Below are positions 28,648 to 37,862 of a DNA stretch of 64,000 nucleotides, in pieces; the first letter of the stretch is position 1, and every line of letters starts with the position of its first letter. The notes beneath the pieces were generated by a model that made no database searches, was not told the origin of the DNA, and worked only from the letters and a program-made list of their open reading frames with translations. The stretch comes from Clostridium sp. MD294 (GTDB lineage: Bacteria; Bacillota; Clostridia; Lachnospirales; Anaerotignaceae). The DNA lies in NCBI RefSeq assembly GCF_000364165.2, contig NZ_CP097810.1:124001-188000 (forward strand). Reading direction: 5' to 3'. Made by a program: the position numbers and the translations under genes.

Positions 28648-29580
28648 TTATAAACGTACTTTTAATTTTTCTATCAATTTTAAAAAATATTCTGGAAGTG
28701 GTGCTTCAAATTCCATATATTGCTTTGTACTAGGGTGTACAAAGCCTAATACTTTTGCGTGTAGTACTTGTCCCTGTAATGAAAAAGGTTGTTTTTTACT
28801 ACTATACACCATATCGCCCAAAAGCGGATGTCCTATTGACGTCATATGCACTCTAATTTGATGTGTACGTCCTGTTTCTAGTTGTGCCTCTATATAAGTA
28901 TAATTTCCTAATCTTTCTAATACTTTATAATGTGTAACTGCATGGCGACTATTTTTTTGCGTAACAGCCATTTTTTTTCTATCTTGAGTGCTTCTTCCAA
29001 TAGGTTTATTTATTGTTCCTTGTTCTTCTTTCATTCCATTAAACACAATAGCATGATATTTTCTTGTAATACTATGTTCCGCTAACTGCAATGCCAAACA
29101 CTGATGTGCTTTGTCATTTTTTGCTACCATCAATACACCAGAGGTATCTTTATCAATTCTATGTACAATGCCTGGTCTTTGCTCCCCATTGATACCAGAA
29201 AGCTGGTCTTTACAGTGATACAAAAGTGCATTAACAAGCGTCCCTGTCATATGTCCTGCCGCAGGGTGCACTACCATACCCTGCGGTTTATTGACAACAA
29301 TAATATCTTTATCTTCATACAATATATTAATATCTATATTTTCTGGCAATATTTTTACTGCCTCTACATCTGGTATTGTCAATACAACAACATCTTTTTC
29401 TCTTAATTTATAATTTGATTTTACATTGTTATCATTTACTTTTAAATGTTGTTGTTCTATTAACTTTTGTATTCTATTTCTAGAAATTGTTTGTTCTAAT
29501 TCTTCTATTTGTTCTGTTACAAATACATCAATTCTTTTTGATTTATCTTCTTGTTCTGCTACCCATGTTAAAACTTCCAT
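28648..29580 (-). CDS. rluD: RluA-family 23S rRNA pseudouridine synthase
   Basis: 310 residues with an S4 RNA-binding domain at about 18-75 and the RluA catalytic domain after it. The catalytic motif GIVHRIDKDTSGVLMVAKND at about 137-156 carries the Asp nucleophile. It corresponds to YlyB in the Bacillus lspA-ylyB-pyrR order. The exact target uridines cannot be read from sequence. It lies 16 bases after lspA. Confidence 0.92.
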   Translation of the reverse strand: MEVLTWVAEQEDKSKRIDVFVTEQIEELEQTISRNRIQKLIEQQHLKVNDNNVKSNYKLREKDVVVLTIPDVEAVKILPENIDINILYEDKDIIVVNKPQGMVVHPAAGHMTGTLVNALLYHCKDQLSGINGEQRPGIVHRIDKDTSGVLMVAKNDKAHQCLALQLAEHSITRKYHAIVFNGMKEEQGTINKPIGRSTQDRKKMAVTQKNSRHAVTHYKVLERLGNYTYIEAQLETGRTHQIRVHMTSIGHPLLGDMVYSSKKQPFSLQGQVLHAKVLGFVHPSTKQYMEFEAPLPEYFLKLIEKLKVRL

Positions 29581-29596
29581 TTTTACTCCTTTTATG

Positions 29597-30094
29597 TTAT
29601 GTTTCTTTTTTTTCTTCTTCTTTTATTACAAAAAGACTTAAAAACAATATAAAACAAGCTCCTATTACAACATAAATATCGGCTAAATTAAATACTGGCC
29701 ATTTTATAAATGTCACTTCTAAAAAATCTACTACATATCCTCTTATAGCTCTATCAATGACATTTCCTATCGCTCCCGACAGTACAAGAACTAAACCACA
29801 TTTTAGCCAACTATATTCTTTTGTTTTAGGTAATTTATAAAAACTATAAATAATGCCTACTGTAACAACAACTGTCAAAAGAATAAAAAATACTCTTTGT
29901 CCTGACAATATGCCAAATGCTGCTCCTCTATTTTCTACAAATGTAAAATCCAAAAATCCTTTTATTACAACTGTATTTTTAATTGGTTTTAGCTTTGTCA
30001 ATGCCTGCCATTTTGTAATTTGGTCTAATAATACTAGTACAATTACTGTTATTGCAGAAATAATATAAAATTGTTTTTCATTGTTATTTTTCAT
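29597..30094 (-). CDS. lspA: Lipoprotein signal peptidase II (canonical copy)
   Basis: 165 residues with four membrane segments. All usual motifs are present: LDQITK, ENRGAAFGI, GAIGNVIDRAIRGYVVDF and FNLADIYV, with both catalytic aspartates. It cleaves diacylglyceryl prolipoproteins before the lipobox Cys. Its ATG overlaps the aroB stop by one base. A second, divergent copy is at 51197-51673. Confidence 0.95.
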   Translation of the reverse strand: MKNNNEKQFYIISAITVIVLVLLDQITKWQALTKLKPIKNTVVIKGFLDFTFVENRGAAFGILSGQRVFFILLTVVVTVGIIYSFYKLPKTKEYSWLKCGLVLVLSGAIGNVIDRAIRGYVVDFLEVTFIKWPVFNLADIYVVIGACFILFLSLFVIKEEEKKET

Positions 30095-31179
30095 TATATT
30101 TTCACCACGAAATTGATTGCTTCCATAATTTCTTTTTCTGACACTTCACTTGTAGTATAAACCTCTCCTATTCCTTTTGGCAATACAAAGCGAATTTTAT
30201 TTTGTTTTACTTTTTTATCTAAAAACATTTGCTCATAAATACTTTTTTGTGATACATTATTTACACAAATAGGTAAATCAAAATATTGCAAAAGTTGTTT
30301 CACTTGTTGTAATTGTTGTTGTGTTATTTCTTTTCTTTTTCTTGCTAATTCTAATATTGCAATTATTCCTAATGCTACACATTCTCCATGAAGTAGCTCA
30401 AATTCTAACTTTGTTTCAATTGCATGGCCAATAGTATGACCAAAATTTAATATTTCTCTTAAACCATTTTCTTTTTCATCTTTAGAAACAACATCTGCTT
30501 TCATTAAACAACATTGTTTTATCATATCACACAAAACAGTATGCTCCATAGATTTTATAGATTGTTTTTGTTCTATTAGAAATTGAAAAAATTGTTCCGA
30601 AAGTATACAGCCATATTTTATAACTTCTGCCATGCCTGCTGAAAATTCTCTTTTAGGTAATGTTTCTAATGTAGCTGTATTGATATATACAAATTCTGGC
30701 TGATAAAATGCTCCTATACTATTTTTGGCTCCATTAAAATCAACACCTGTTTTTCCTCCTACACTACTGTCTACTTGTGCTAATAATGTAGTTGGTATTT
30801 GTATAAAAGGTATTCCTCTCAAATAAGTAGCTGCTGAAAAACCAGCCATATCTCCACATACGCCGCCGCCTAATGCTACAACAACTGTTTTTCTATCAAA
30901 ACGATTTTGTTGAAAAAATTTATAAAAATCGTATATTGTTTCTAAATTTTTATATTGCTCTCCTGCTTTAAAACAATAATAATACACATCATCTGTTACT
31001 TTTTTTAATTGTTCTGTTATAGCTTGTCTATACAATTTATCTGTATTTTCATCTGCCACAATACACATTTTTCTATTTGAAAGTTTTTGCTCTTGTATTA
31101 ATTCTGACAAATTGTTAAAAGATTGTTCTATTACAATAGGATATGTTTTTGCTGGTGTTGTTACTAATATACGTTCCAT
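30094..31179 (-). CDS. aroB: 3-dehydroquinate synthase
   Basis: 361 residues. Second enzyme of the shikimate pathway, an NAD- and metal-dependent DAHP cyclase. Motifs are VVALGGGVCGDMAGFSAATY (about 101-120), PTTLLAQVDSSVGGKTGVDF (about 128-147) and LNFGHTIGHAIE. A GAGGTGA site supports the start. It is placed alone between divIVA and lspA, away from other aro genes. Confidence 0.96.
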   Translation of the reverse strand: MERILVTTPAKTYPIVIEQSFNNLSELIQEQKLSNRKMCIVADENTDKLYRQAITEQLKKVTDDVYYYCFKAGEQYKNLETIYDFYKFFQQNRFDRKTVVVALGGGVCGDMAGFSAATYLRGIPFIQIPTTLLAQVDSSVGGKTGVDFNGAKNSIGAFYQPEFVYINTATLETLPKREFSAGMAEVIKYGCILSEQFFQFLIEQKQSIKSMEHTVLCDMIKQCCLMKADVVSKDEKENGLREILNFGHTIGHAIETKLEFELLHGECVALGIIAILELARKRKEITQQQLQQVKQLLQYFDLPICVNNVSQKSIYEQMFLDKKVKQNKIRFVLPKGIGEVYTTSEVSEKEIMEAINFVVKI

Positions 31180-31208
31180 TTCTTCTATTCACCTCATTTT
31201 ATTATTAC

Positions 31209-31254
31209 AAAAGCTGCTGTAAATACTGATAAAACAGCACTCACCGCAGCTTTT
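31209..31254 (-). terminator. Terminator after divIVA
   Basis: Outer stem AAAAGCTGC/GCAGCTTTT with an inner GCTGT/ACAGC pairing, just past the divIVA stop. The T run is short, so termination into aroB may be partial. Confidence 0.55.
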
Positions 31255-31257
31255 CGC

Positions 31258-31842
31258 TTAGGATTGTTGTGGATTTTGAAATTCTTCTTCTCCTTGTTGA
31301 TAGTTGGCTTCTTTCTGAGAAATAATTTCGTTTTTATCCAACAATTCAATTTCTGCATATAACAACAGTTTTACACGAGTTTTCATAAGCTCATAACGGC
31401 TTTCTAATCTATGTATATCTTGTTCTAATTCAAATGCTCGTGTTCTTGCACTGCCAATAATTTCTTCTGCTTTTGCAACAGCACTCTCTGTAATTTGTGC
31501 TGCTGCTGCTCTTGCATTTTCTTTAGTTTCTTCTGCTACTCTTTCTGCTAATGTCAATGTTTTCGCTAATGCTTTCTCAATAGATTGACTTGTTTGCTGT
31601 GGTAAAACTGGTGCTGCTGGTATTGGTGCTGTCTGTTGTTGTACCTTTGGTACTGGTGCTGTCATTTGAGAAGTATTACTATTTGACATATTGTTTAATT
31701 TCATTTTCATTTCTCTATTTTCTCTAAACAACTGTTCATAGTCTACACAAATTTCATCTAAAAAACGGTCAACTTCTTCTGGAGAATATCCAACTGCAAC
31801 TTTTTTAAACTCCTTATCTTCAATATCAGATGGTCTAATCAT
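31258..31842 (-). CDS. divIVA: DivIVA-family cell-pole/septum protein
   Basis: 194 residues. The N-terminal lipid-binding domain begins MIRPSDIEDKEFKKVAVGYS and continues into a coiled coil. A Pro/Gln-rich linker at about 70-100 is followed by a second coiled coil. DivIVA marks curved membranes at poles and septa. I start at the ATG at 31842, which has GAGGGGG upstream; the 13 extra codons to 31881 are hydrophobic and not conserved. It is the last gene of the yggS-sepF-yggT-ylmH-divIVA cluster. Confidence 0.92.
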   Translation of the reverse strand: MIRPSDIEDKEFKKVAVGYSPEEVDRFLDEICVDYEQLFRENREMKMKLNNMSNSNTSQMTAPVPKVQQQTAPIPAAPVLPQQTSQSIEKALAKTLTLAERVAEETKENARAAAAQITESAVAKAEEIIGSARTRAFELEQDIHRLESRYELMKTRVKLLLYAEIELLDKNEIISQKEANYQQGEEEFQNPQQS

Positions 31843-31877
31843 GAAATAAATCCCCCTCGCTACAACAAAAAGCAGTA

Positions 31878-32687
31878 TCATTCCCGCCCTATTGTTACAA
31901 AAATTCTATCTTTTTTTGTTACATTACCTATTTCAAAAAGTTTTGCACGTCCAAAACCTCTTATAGAAATCATATCTCCCTCTTTTAGTAGTAAAGAAGG
32001 ATTTATTACAGTATTCCAATTTACTTGGACAATTTCTTTTTTAATATGCTGCTGCACTTTTGCTCTTGATATATGAAAAGCTGCACTTGCTACAGCATCT
32101 AATCGCAATGATGCTACTGTCATAGCATGATATTTCCATACTTTTTCAGGTAAAGTTACAACAAAAATATCACTTACAGACACCTTTACTTTTGTACGAG
32201 AAACAAATTCTAATGTCATCTGTACATATTCTGCTAAATCCTCATGAATATAACATATTGTTTCCTCTTCTAAAACAATAATATCCCCTACTTTTGCTCT
32301 ATCTATACCTAAACCTAATATAGAACCTAAATAATCCCTATGACTTAAATTTGCTTGTCCAAATTTATTATTTTTAGTAATGTGCAATGCTTTTATAGGA
32401 AAATCTTTTTCTGTTAATTCCATATTATCAGGTGCAAATGCTATCATGCGTCTTTCACTTTCTGAACTTCCTCCAAAAGTCATTGCCTGTAAATATTGTA
32501 TTTGTTTTACTTCTTCAAAAAAAATACTACTCTTTTCTCTATCTATGAAGTCTGTTGTTGTTTTTTTATGATGTATCATACTACTTTGTGCTGCATCTAA
32601 TACTTTAGCAAATAAAAGTCTTTGTTGGGGTTGCATTTTTTTAAGCCATTGTTCTTTTTGCAAAGAATACTCCCCCTTTTTTGTCAA
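31878..32687 (-). CDS. ylmH: YlmH, S4-domain RNA-binding protein
   Basis: 269 residues. An N-terminal region with GGSSESERRMIAFAPD is typical of YlmH, and a C-terminal S4 domain at about 185-250 contains LRLDAVASAAFHISRAKVQQ. YlmH has been linked to ribosome quality control with poly-Ala tailing as well as to the division cluster, which fits the presence of rqcH in the window. The start overlaps the yggT stop by four bases. Confidence 0.92.
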   Translation of the reverse strand: MTKKGEYSLQKEQWLKKMQPQQRLLFAKVLDAAQSSMIHHKKTTTDFIDREKSSIFFEEVKQIQYLQAMTFGGSSESERRMIAFAPDNMELTEKDFPIKALHITKNNKFGQANLSHRDYLGSILGLGIDRAKVGDIIVLEEETICYIHEDLAEYVQMTLEFVSRTKVKVSVSDIFVVTLPEKVWKYHAMTVASLRLDAVASAAFHISRAKVQQHIKKEIVQVNWNTVINPSLLLKEGDMISIRGFGRAKLFEIGNVTKKDRIFVTIGRE

Positions 32688-32962
32688 AATAGTTCCATTA
32701 ATAGACTAATTATGAGCATTTGAACAAAATACAGCAATATTACTGCAAACCATGCAGAAAAATCTAACATCATACCTCCTAAAGGTGATTTATCTAACAA
32801 TGACCTAATAGGAGAAAGTATAGGCTCTGTCAGTGTATACAAAAGTTGTACCAATGAATTGTTTCTTCCAATAGGAAGCCATGATAATATCACTCGAGCC
32901 AATATTAAAAACTCTAGTAATTTAAAAAAAGTATTCACTGTTTGTATTAATAGTATCTGCAT
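32684..32962 (-). CDS. YggT-family membrane protein (YlmG)
   Basis: 92 residues with two hydrophobic segments and the YggT motif ILARVILSWLPIGRNN, followed by LTEPILSPIRSLL. It belongs to the conserved sepF-ylmG-ylmH-divIVA string; the function is not firmly known, though it is tied to division and membrane biogenesis. Confidence 0.9.
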   Translation of the reverse strand: MQILLIQTVNTFFKLLEFLILARVILSWLPIGRNNSLVQLLYTLTEPILSPIRSLLDKSPLGGMMLDFSAWFAVILLYFVQMLIISLLMELF

Positions 32963-32984
32963 ATATTCTGCCTTTCTTTCTTAA

Positions 32985-33521
32985 TTATTTATTACTTGCC
33001 CAAGGAAATACGACACTACTTCTGCTTTTGATTTCCTCTTTAAATTCACCAGAAATTTCTACATTTTCAGGAGCAATTACAAAAATATTATTTGCTACTC
33101 TTTGTATGCTACCCTCTAATGAATAACAAGTTCCACTCAAAAAATCCATAATCCTCTGTGCTACAGGATATTCTACTTGTTCTAAATTTACTACAACAGG
33201 TTTTTTTGCTTTTACTTGGTCACAAATTTGTTGTGCATCTTCATAACAAGTAGGCTGTATCACAACTACCTGCATTTGTACATTTGTGTTAATACTATAT
33301 ACATTAGGATTTGTTCTGCTACTTGAGGAAGTTCTTCTGCTTGGTGAACTATATTCTGGTTCTCTATTTCTATTTACATCTCTTAAAGGTGTACGACGTT
33401 TTGCAGGTGGTTCTTCATATTCTTCTTCCTCTTCATATTCGTCATCATCTGGGTCATCATAATCTGGGTCATCATATTCGCCAAACATCAAGTCCCTTAA
33501 TTTATCAAATACTTTTGCCAC
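32985..33521 (-). CDS. sepF: Cell division protein SepF (GTG start)
   Basis: SepF anchors FtsZ to the membrane and polymerises into rings. From the GTG at 33521 the protein is 178 residues: an amphipathic N-terminus (VAKVFDKLRDLMFG), an acidic Asp/Glu/Tyr linker, a Ser/Arg-rich part, and the C-terminal domain from about 85 with KKPVVVNLEQVEYPVAQRIM. The ATG at 33539 cannot be the start because it overlaps the GGGAGGA ribosome-binding site; the GTG lies 9 bases after it. Confidence 0.93.
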   Translation of the reverse strand: MAKVFDKLRDLMFGEYDDPDYDDPDDDEYEEEEEYEEPPAKRRTPLRDVNRNREPEYSSPSRRTSSSSRTNPNVYSINTNVQMQVVVIQPTCYEDAQQICDQVKAKKPVVVNLEQVEYPVAQRIMDFLSGTCYSLEGSIQRVANNIFVIAPENVEISGEFKEEIKSRSSVVFPWASNK

Positions 33522-33576
33522 GTTACAAATTCCTCCCATATCTTATTTGACTTTGGTCACTATCCTCTTTTTTTAT

Positions 33577-34278
33577 TTATTTCTGAGGATAAACTCTTTT
33601 GCCGAAAATATTGGTTCCAACTCTAACAATAGTTGCTCCTTCTTCAATGGCCACCTCAAAGTCATTAGACATGCCCATTGATAAAACGTTCATATGTACA
33701 TTATCAATTTTTTCACTGTTAATGTCAACCAATAATTGTTTCATTCTTCTGAAACAATCCCTGTTTTCTTCTGGATTATCGACAAAAGGTGCTACTGTCA
33801 TAAGACCTTTCACGGAAATATTGTCTAAAAAAGCAATATTTTGTATGAAAGAAAGTGTTTGTTCTGGTGAAACACCAAACTTACTTTCCTCTCCAGCCAT
33901 ATTCACTTCTACCAAAATATCCATATTTACATTTGCTTGCTTTGCACGCTTGCTAATTTCTTCTGCTAATTTAATACTATCCACAGAATGTATCATTTTT
34001 ACTTTATCAATTATATATTTTACCTTATTTGTTTGCAAATGTCCAATTAAATGCCAACAAACTTCTTTTCCCATAGGTTCATATTTTTCTAAAATCTCCT
34101 GTACTCTATTTTCTCCAAGTTCTTTTAGTCCACAATCTACAGCTTGTTTAATATGTTCTACATCAATTGTTTTACTTACTGCCAACAATAAAACATCTTC
34201 TCTTTTTCTACCACTTTTTTGTACTGCTGTTGCAATTCTTTTTTCAATTTCTGCTATATTTTGTTTTATTTCGTCCAT
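33577..34278 (-). CDS. yggS: YggS/PLPBP pyridoxal-phosphate homeostasis protein
   Basis: 233 residues forming a single-domain PLP-binding TIM barrel with no known enzymatic activity. The PLP lysine is in LLAVSKTIDVEHIKQ (about 30-44), and SMGMSNDFEVAIEEGATIVR near the end is the phosphate-binding stretch. It opens the sepF cluster, a conserved neighbour in Gram-positives and cyanobacteria. Confidence 0.94.
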   Translation of the reverse strand: MDEIKQNIAEIEKRIATAVQKSGRKREDVLLLAVSKTIDVEHIKQAVDCGLKELGENRVQEILEKYEPMGKEVCWHLIGHLQTNKVKYIIDKVKMIHSVDSIKLAEEISKRAKQANVNMDILVEVNMAGEESKFGVSPEQTLSFIQNIAFLDNISVKGLMTVAPFVDNPEENRDCFRRMKQLLVDINSEKIDNVHMNVLSMGMSNDFEVAIEEGATIVRVGTNIFGKRVYPQK

Positions 34279-34304
34279 TTTTTACATTCCCTTCTGAAAC
34301 TCTT

Positions 34305-35945
34305 TTAATACAATGTTTGATTTTCTCCAATATTTTTCGCATCTGAAACAATGGTATCATAAGCCTGTAATTCATAAGAACTGCTACCAGGACTTACAAT
34401 AGTATATTCTTCATTTTGTCCTATAATTGTAATTGCTGTAAATTTTGCAATAGAACTATTTCCTACAAAAACGCCTTTCATTGTTTCTACTTCACTAATA
34501 GCATATGTATTTGGATTTTCTTCTACTGGTTCTATTACAGTATCCCCAACTTTTAAATTGCTAAAATCTTGTACCACATAGCCAAAGCCTTCTATAATAC
34601 TATATCGTGTTAACTGTAAAGTAATAAATTCTTTTTTTCCATTTACTACTTTAAACACTCCCTGCTCTCCTTCATTTTCAACAATATAATTAATTGGTAT
34701 TTTTAACACTGTTTTTTCTGTAATTGCATTATTTGGTATTTTAATGCCCTCTACTGATGTACTTTGTACACGGAAAGAAATATTTCTTAGCCCAATAACA
34801 CTCAATATGTCTTGTGTAGCACTAAATACTACTCTAGCTTCTTTTTCATTAATAGAAAGTGTTTCTATTATAACTGGAAATCTTTTTTCTTCTTCATTAA
34901 TTGTTGTATATAAATATTTTAATTCTCCCTCATTCCAGCCACTTACTACTTCTGGAGGTAAATAGGAAACGATATACCATTTATTATTTGTTACAATTTT
35001 AAACATCACTTCATTTTGTTCTACAGCACCTGTTTTAGAAAGATATTTTGGTGTTACTTGTGTAGAAACTTGTTTTTCTTCTATGGCATCTAAATTTTCT
35101 GGTGTTAAAACATCTTCTTGACCATCAATTTGAAAAGAAAGTAATCCACTTTTTTCTGCTTTTATTGTAGAAATACTATCAGCTAGTTGCTGTTCATATT
35201 GATTTTTTTCTTCAGAAAGATTAGATACTCCTTCTATATTTTCTGTTAACCAAATTTCTGTTCTTTGGTCCATTTCTGCCGCAATTTGATTTTTTAAAGA
35301 AGCAATATCCATAATGTTTTCATTCATAAATTTTCCATTATAAGTACTAATTAGTTGTGTAATATTATTTTCAATACGAGAAACATCTTCTTGAAATATA
35401 GAAAGGTCACTTCGCTTTTGTAAACTTTTTAAAATATCTTTATCTATATTATCAATTTTATCTTCTATTGCAGAAGAAGTTTCTTCATCTTTTATTACAC
35501 ATATCGTTTTTCCTTTTGGCACTTTTTCATTTTCAGAAAAATTATATACTGGCATACCTGCTCTATCACTTGTTACAATATATTCTTCTCTTACAATCAA
35601 TCCCTTTAAACTAGAAGCACTTTCTATGCTTCCATATGTCACCATCTCTACTGGTACAGATGGTTTATTCAAAAATGCCCATATATAACCACAAAGATAT
35701 ATTGTAAAAAATAAAAATATCATAACAGTAAATACTTTATAACTTCCTTTTGGTGCTGGCATTTTTCTTGCAATGTGTTGTTTATTCTTTTGTGTTGACA
35801 CTTTTACTTTATTTGTCTTTTGCGATTTTTGTACTTTTTTTGGTGTTGTATTTTTTTGTTGCTTTTGTACTGATGATAATTTTTTTCGAGTACTTGTTCT
35901 TTTCGGTATTGTAGTTCTTTTTTTATTTGAAGTATTCCCTGCCAT
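34305..35945 (-). CDS. HlyD-like membrane-anchored adaptor protein
   Basis: 546 residues. A strongly basic N-terminus (about 1-65, many Lys/Thr) precedes one membrane segment (about 70-93). The outside part has a HlyD/biotinyl-lipoyl-like region (GMPVYNFSENEKVPKGKTIC), a coiled coil at about 175-260 and beta-rich repeats. I start at the ATG at 35945, just after GGAGGG; the frame continues only two codons further. Clostridia often carry such a gene before yggS-sepF, so a role in the division or envelope cluster is likelier than toxin export. No transporter gene is adjacent. Confidence 0.78.
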   Translation of the reverse strand: MAGNTSNKKRTTIPKRTSTRKKLSSVQKQQKNTTPKKVQKSQKTNKVKVSTQKNKQHIARKMPAPKGSYKVFTVMIFLFFTIYLCGYIWAFLNKPSVPVEMVTYGSIESASSLKGLIVREEYIVTSDRAGMPVYNFSENEKVPKGKTICVIKDEETSSAIEDKIDNIDKDILKSLQKRSDLSIFQEDVSRIENNITQLISTYNGKFMNENIMDIASLKNQIAAEMDQRTEIWLTENIEGVSNLSEEKNQYEQQLADSISTIKAEKSGLLSFQIDGQEDVLTPENLDAIEEKQVSTQVTPKYLSKTGAVEQNEVMFKIVTNNKWYIVSYLPPEVVSGWNEGELKYLYTTINEEEKRFPVIIETLSINEKEARVVFSATQDILSVIGLRNISFRVQSTSVEGIKIPNNAITEKTVLKIPINYIVENEGEQGVFKVVNGKKEFITLQLTRYSIIEGFGYVVQDFSNLKVGDTVIEPVEENPNTYAISEVETMKGVFVGNSSIAKFTAITIIGQNEEYTIVSPGSSSYELQAYDTIVSDAKNIGENQTLY

Positions 35946-35985
35946 AAACACCCTCCTTTAACGTTACGCATTTAGGCATTGTATC

Positions 35986-36014
35986 ATTATAATATATTTT
36001 TTGTCATAGGTAAA
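35986..36014 (-). promoter_or_regulatory. Promoter of the hlyD-like/yggS/sepF operon
   Basis: On the minus strand TTTACC (36014-36009), a 17-base spacer and TATAAT (35991-35986), about 40 bases before the first start codon. Confidence 0.5.
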
Positions 36015-36163
36015 CCCAAAATTATAGAAATACTATAACTTAATTTATAATGTATTTATATTATTTCACTTTCTTATTATAATAAATTAGTATTAACATC
36101 ACAAATCAACATCTATTGTAAACAAAATTCTACATTAAAATTACAAATAATGATACCACTAAA

Positions 36164-36192
36164 GCATATCATTCCATTATTTTTCATATACT
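36164..36192 (+). promoter_or_regulatory. Sigma-E type promoter for spoIVA
   Basis: GCATATC (36164-36170), 14 bases, then CATATACT (36185-36192). This fits the mother-cell sigma-E pattern of an ATAT-containing -35 and a CATACAAT-like -10. spoIVA is sigma-E dependent in Bacillus. Confidence 0.6.
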
Positions 36193-36238
36193 GCATTGTA
36201 TGGATACATTATTTTAATATAATAAGGAGGTTTATTTT

Positions 36239-37720
36239 ATGGAACAATTTGATATTTATAAAGACATTGCAGAACGTACAGACGGTTGTGTCTATCTAGG
36301 AATTGTAGGTCCTGTTCGTACTGGAAAATCTACTTTTATAAAGCGTTTTATGGATTTACTTGTATTACCTAATATAGAAAACAGCTATGCAAGAGAAAGA
36401 GCACAAGATGAATTACCTCAATCTGCATCAGGTAAAAATATCATGACAACAGAGCCAAAATTTGTACCAAATGAAGCAGTTGCTATTACAGTAGGTGATG
36501 ATGTCAATTTAAAAGTACGTTTGATTGATTGTGTAGGCTATATTGTACCAGAAGCAGAGGGACATATGGAAGAAGAAAATGTCCCTCGTATGGTATACAC
36601 TCCCTGGTCACAAGATGCTATTCCTTTTTTAGAAGCAGCAGAATTAGGAACAAAAAAAGTAATTACTGACCATTCTACTATAGGTATTGTTATTACAACA
36701 GACGGTTCTGTAACAGATTTATCTCGTGATAATTACGAAGATGCAGAACAAAGGGTAATTAACGAATTAAAACAAATTGGAAAGCCTTTTGTTGTACTAC
36801 TAAACACTGCAAGACCTTATAACGATGATACTATTTCATTACAACAAGAATTAGCAGAAAAATATTCTGTTCCTGTATTGCCTGTTAACTGTGCTCAATT
36901 AAAAAATGAAGATATTAAAACAATATTAGAAAAGGTACTTTACGAATTTCCTATGAAAGAGATACGCCTTCATTTTCCTACATGGATTGAAACATTAGAA
37001 GAAAATCATTGGCTAAAACAAAGTATTATAACAAGTTTAAAAAATTTAATGAATGCTGTTGAAAAGTTGACAGATGTAAAAGAAAATCTAAACACTTTAG
37101 AACAAAATGAATACATAAAAAAAGCATATACTGATGGTATTATGTTAGGAGAAGGTGCTATTGACATTGCACTGTCAGTAGATGACAGTTTATTTTATAA
37201 AATATTAAGTGAAACCATTGATATGCCTATTGAAAATGACTCCCAACTAATTTCTACCATCAAAATGCTTTCTGATATTAAAAAGAAATATGATAAAATA
37301 GAGTGTGCACTTCATGACGTAAAAAGAAAAGGTTACGGTGTAGTATCTCCTGTATTTGAAGAAATTAAATTAGAACAACCTGAAGTATTTAAACAAGGTT
37401 CTCGTTTTGGTATTAAATTAAAAGCAAAAGGTGAGTCTATTCATATGATTAAAGCAGATATTGAAACAGAAGTATCTCCTATTATAGGAAATGAAGAACA
37501 ATCTAAGGAATTTATAGACAGTTTAATACAAGATTATGATGTTAACCCTCAAAAAATATGGGACTTAAATATATTTGGAAGAACATTACAATCTATGGTA
37601 AGTGATGGTATGCAAAACAAAATTTATAGAATGCCTGAAGAGGCTCAGCTAAAATTACAAGAAACATTACAAAAAATTGTCAATGAAGGTAGTGGCGGCT
37701 TAATTTGTATCATACTATAG
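36239..37720 (+). CDS. spoIVA: Spore coat morphogenetic ATPase SpoIVA
   Basis: 493 residues. SpoIVA polymerises on the outer forespore membrane and founds the coat basement layer. The Walker A reads GPVRTGKST at about 24-32, and the C-terminus ends GGLICIIL, which is nearly invariant in the family and needed for localisation. AAGGAGG precedes the ATG. Monocistronic with its own terminator. Confidence 0.97.
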   Translation: MEQFDIYKDIAERTDGCVYLGIVGPVRTGKSTFIKRFMDLLVLPNIENSYARERAQDELPQSASGKNIMTTEPKFVPNEAVAITVGDDVNLKVRLIDCVGYIVPEAEGHMEEENVPRMVYTPWSQDAIPFLEAAELGTKKVITDHSTIGIVITTDGSVTDLSRDNYEDAEQRVINELKQIGKPFVVLLNTARPYNDDTISLQQELAEKYSVPVLPVNCAQLKNEDIKTILEKVLYEFPMKEIRLHFPTWIETLEENHWLKQSIITSLKNLMNAVEKLTDVKENLNTLEQNEYIKKAYTDGIMLGEGAIDIALSVDDSLFYKILSETIDMPIENDSQLISTIKMLSDIKKKYDKIECALHDVKRKGYGVVSPVFEEIKLEQPEVFKQGSRFGIKLKAKGESIHMIKADIETEVSPIIGNEEQSKEFIDSLIQDYDVNPQKIWDLNIFGRTLQSMVSDGMQNKIYRMPEEAQLKLQETLQKIVNEGSGGLICIIL

Positions 37721-37724
37721 TATA

Positions 37725-37752
37725 AAAGGACAATGCAAAAGCATTGTCCTTT
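37725..37752 (+). terminator. Terminator of spoIVA
   Basis: A perfect 12-bp stem AAAGGACAATGC/GCATTGTCCTTT with an AAAA loop, then GTTTT. Confidence 0.85.
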
Positions 37753-37862
37753 GTTTTAATATTAAAAATTTTTAAAATATTACTCTCCATTTTATACAAT
37801 AAATGCTATACAACAAAAGTACTATTCCTATTATTATTAAAAATATTCCTATCTTTTCTTTT

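Noticed and set aside
33599..34297. 232-codon open frame antisense to yggS
   Set aside because: Exactly opposite a certain gene; it arises from the AT-rich, low-stop composition of the complement.
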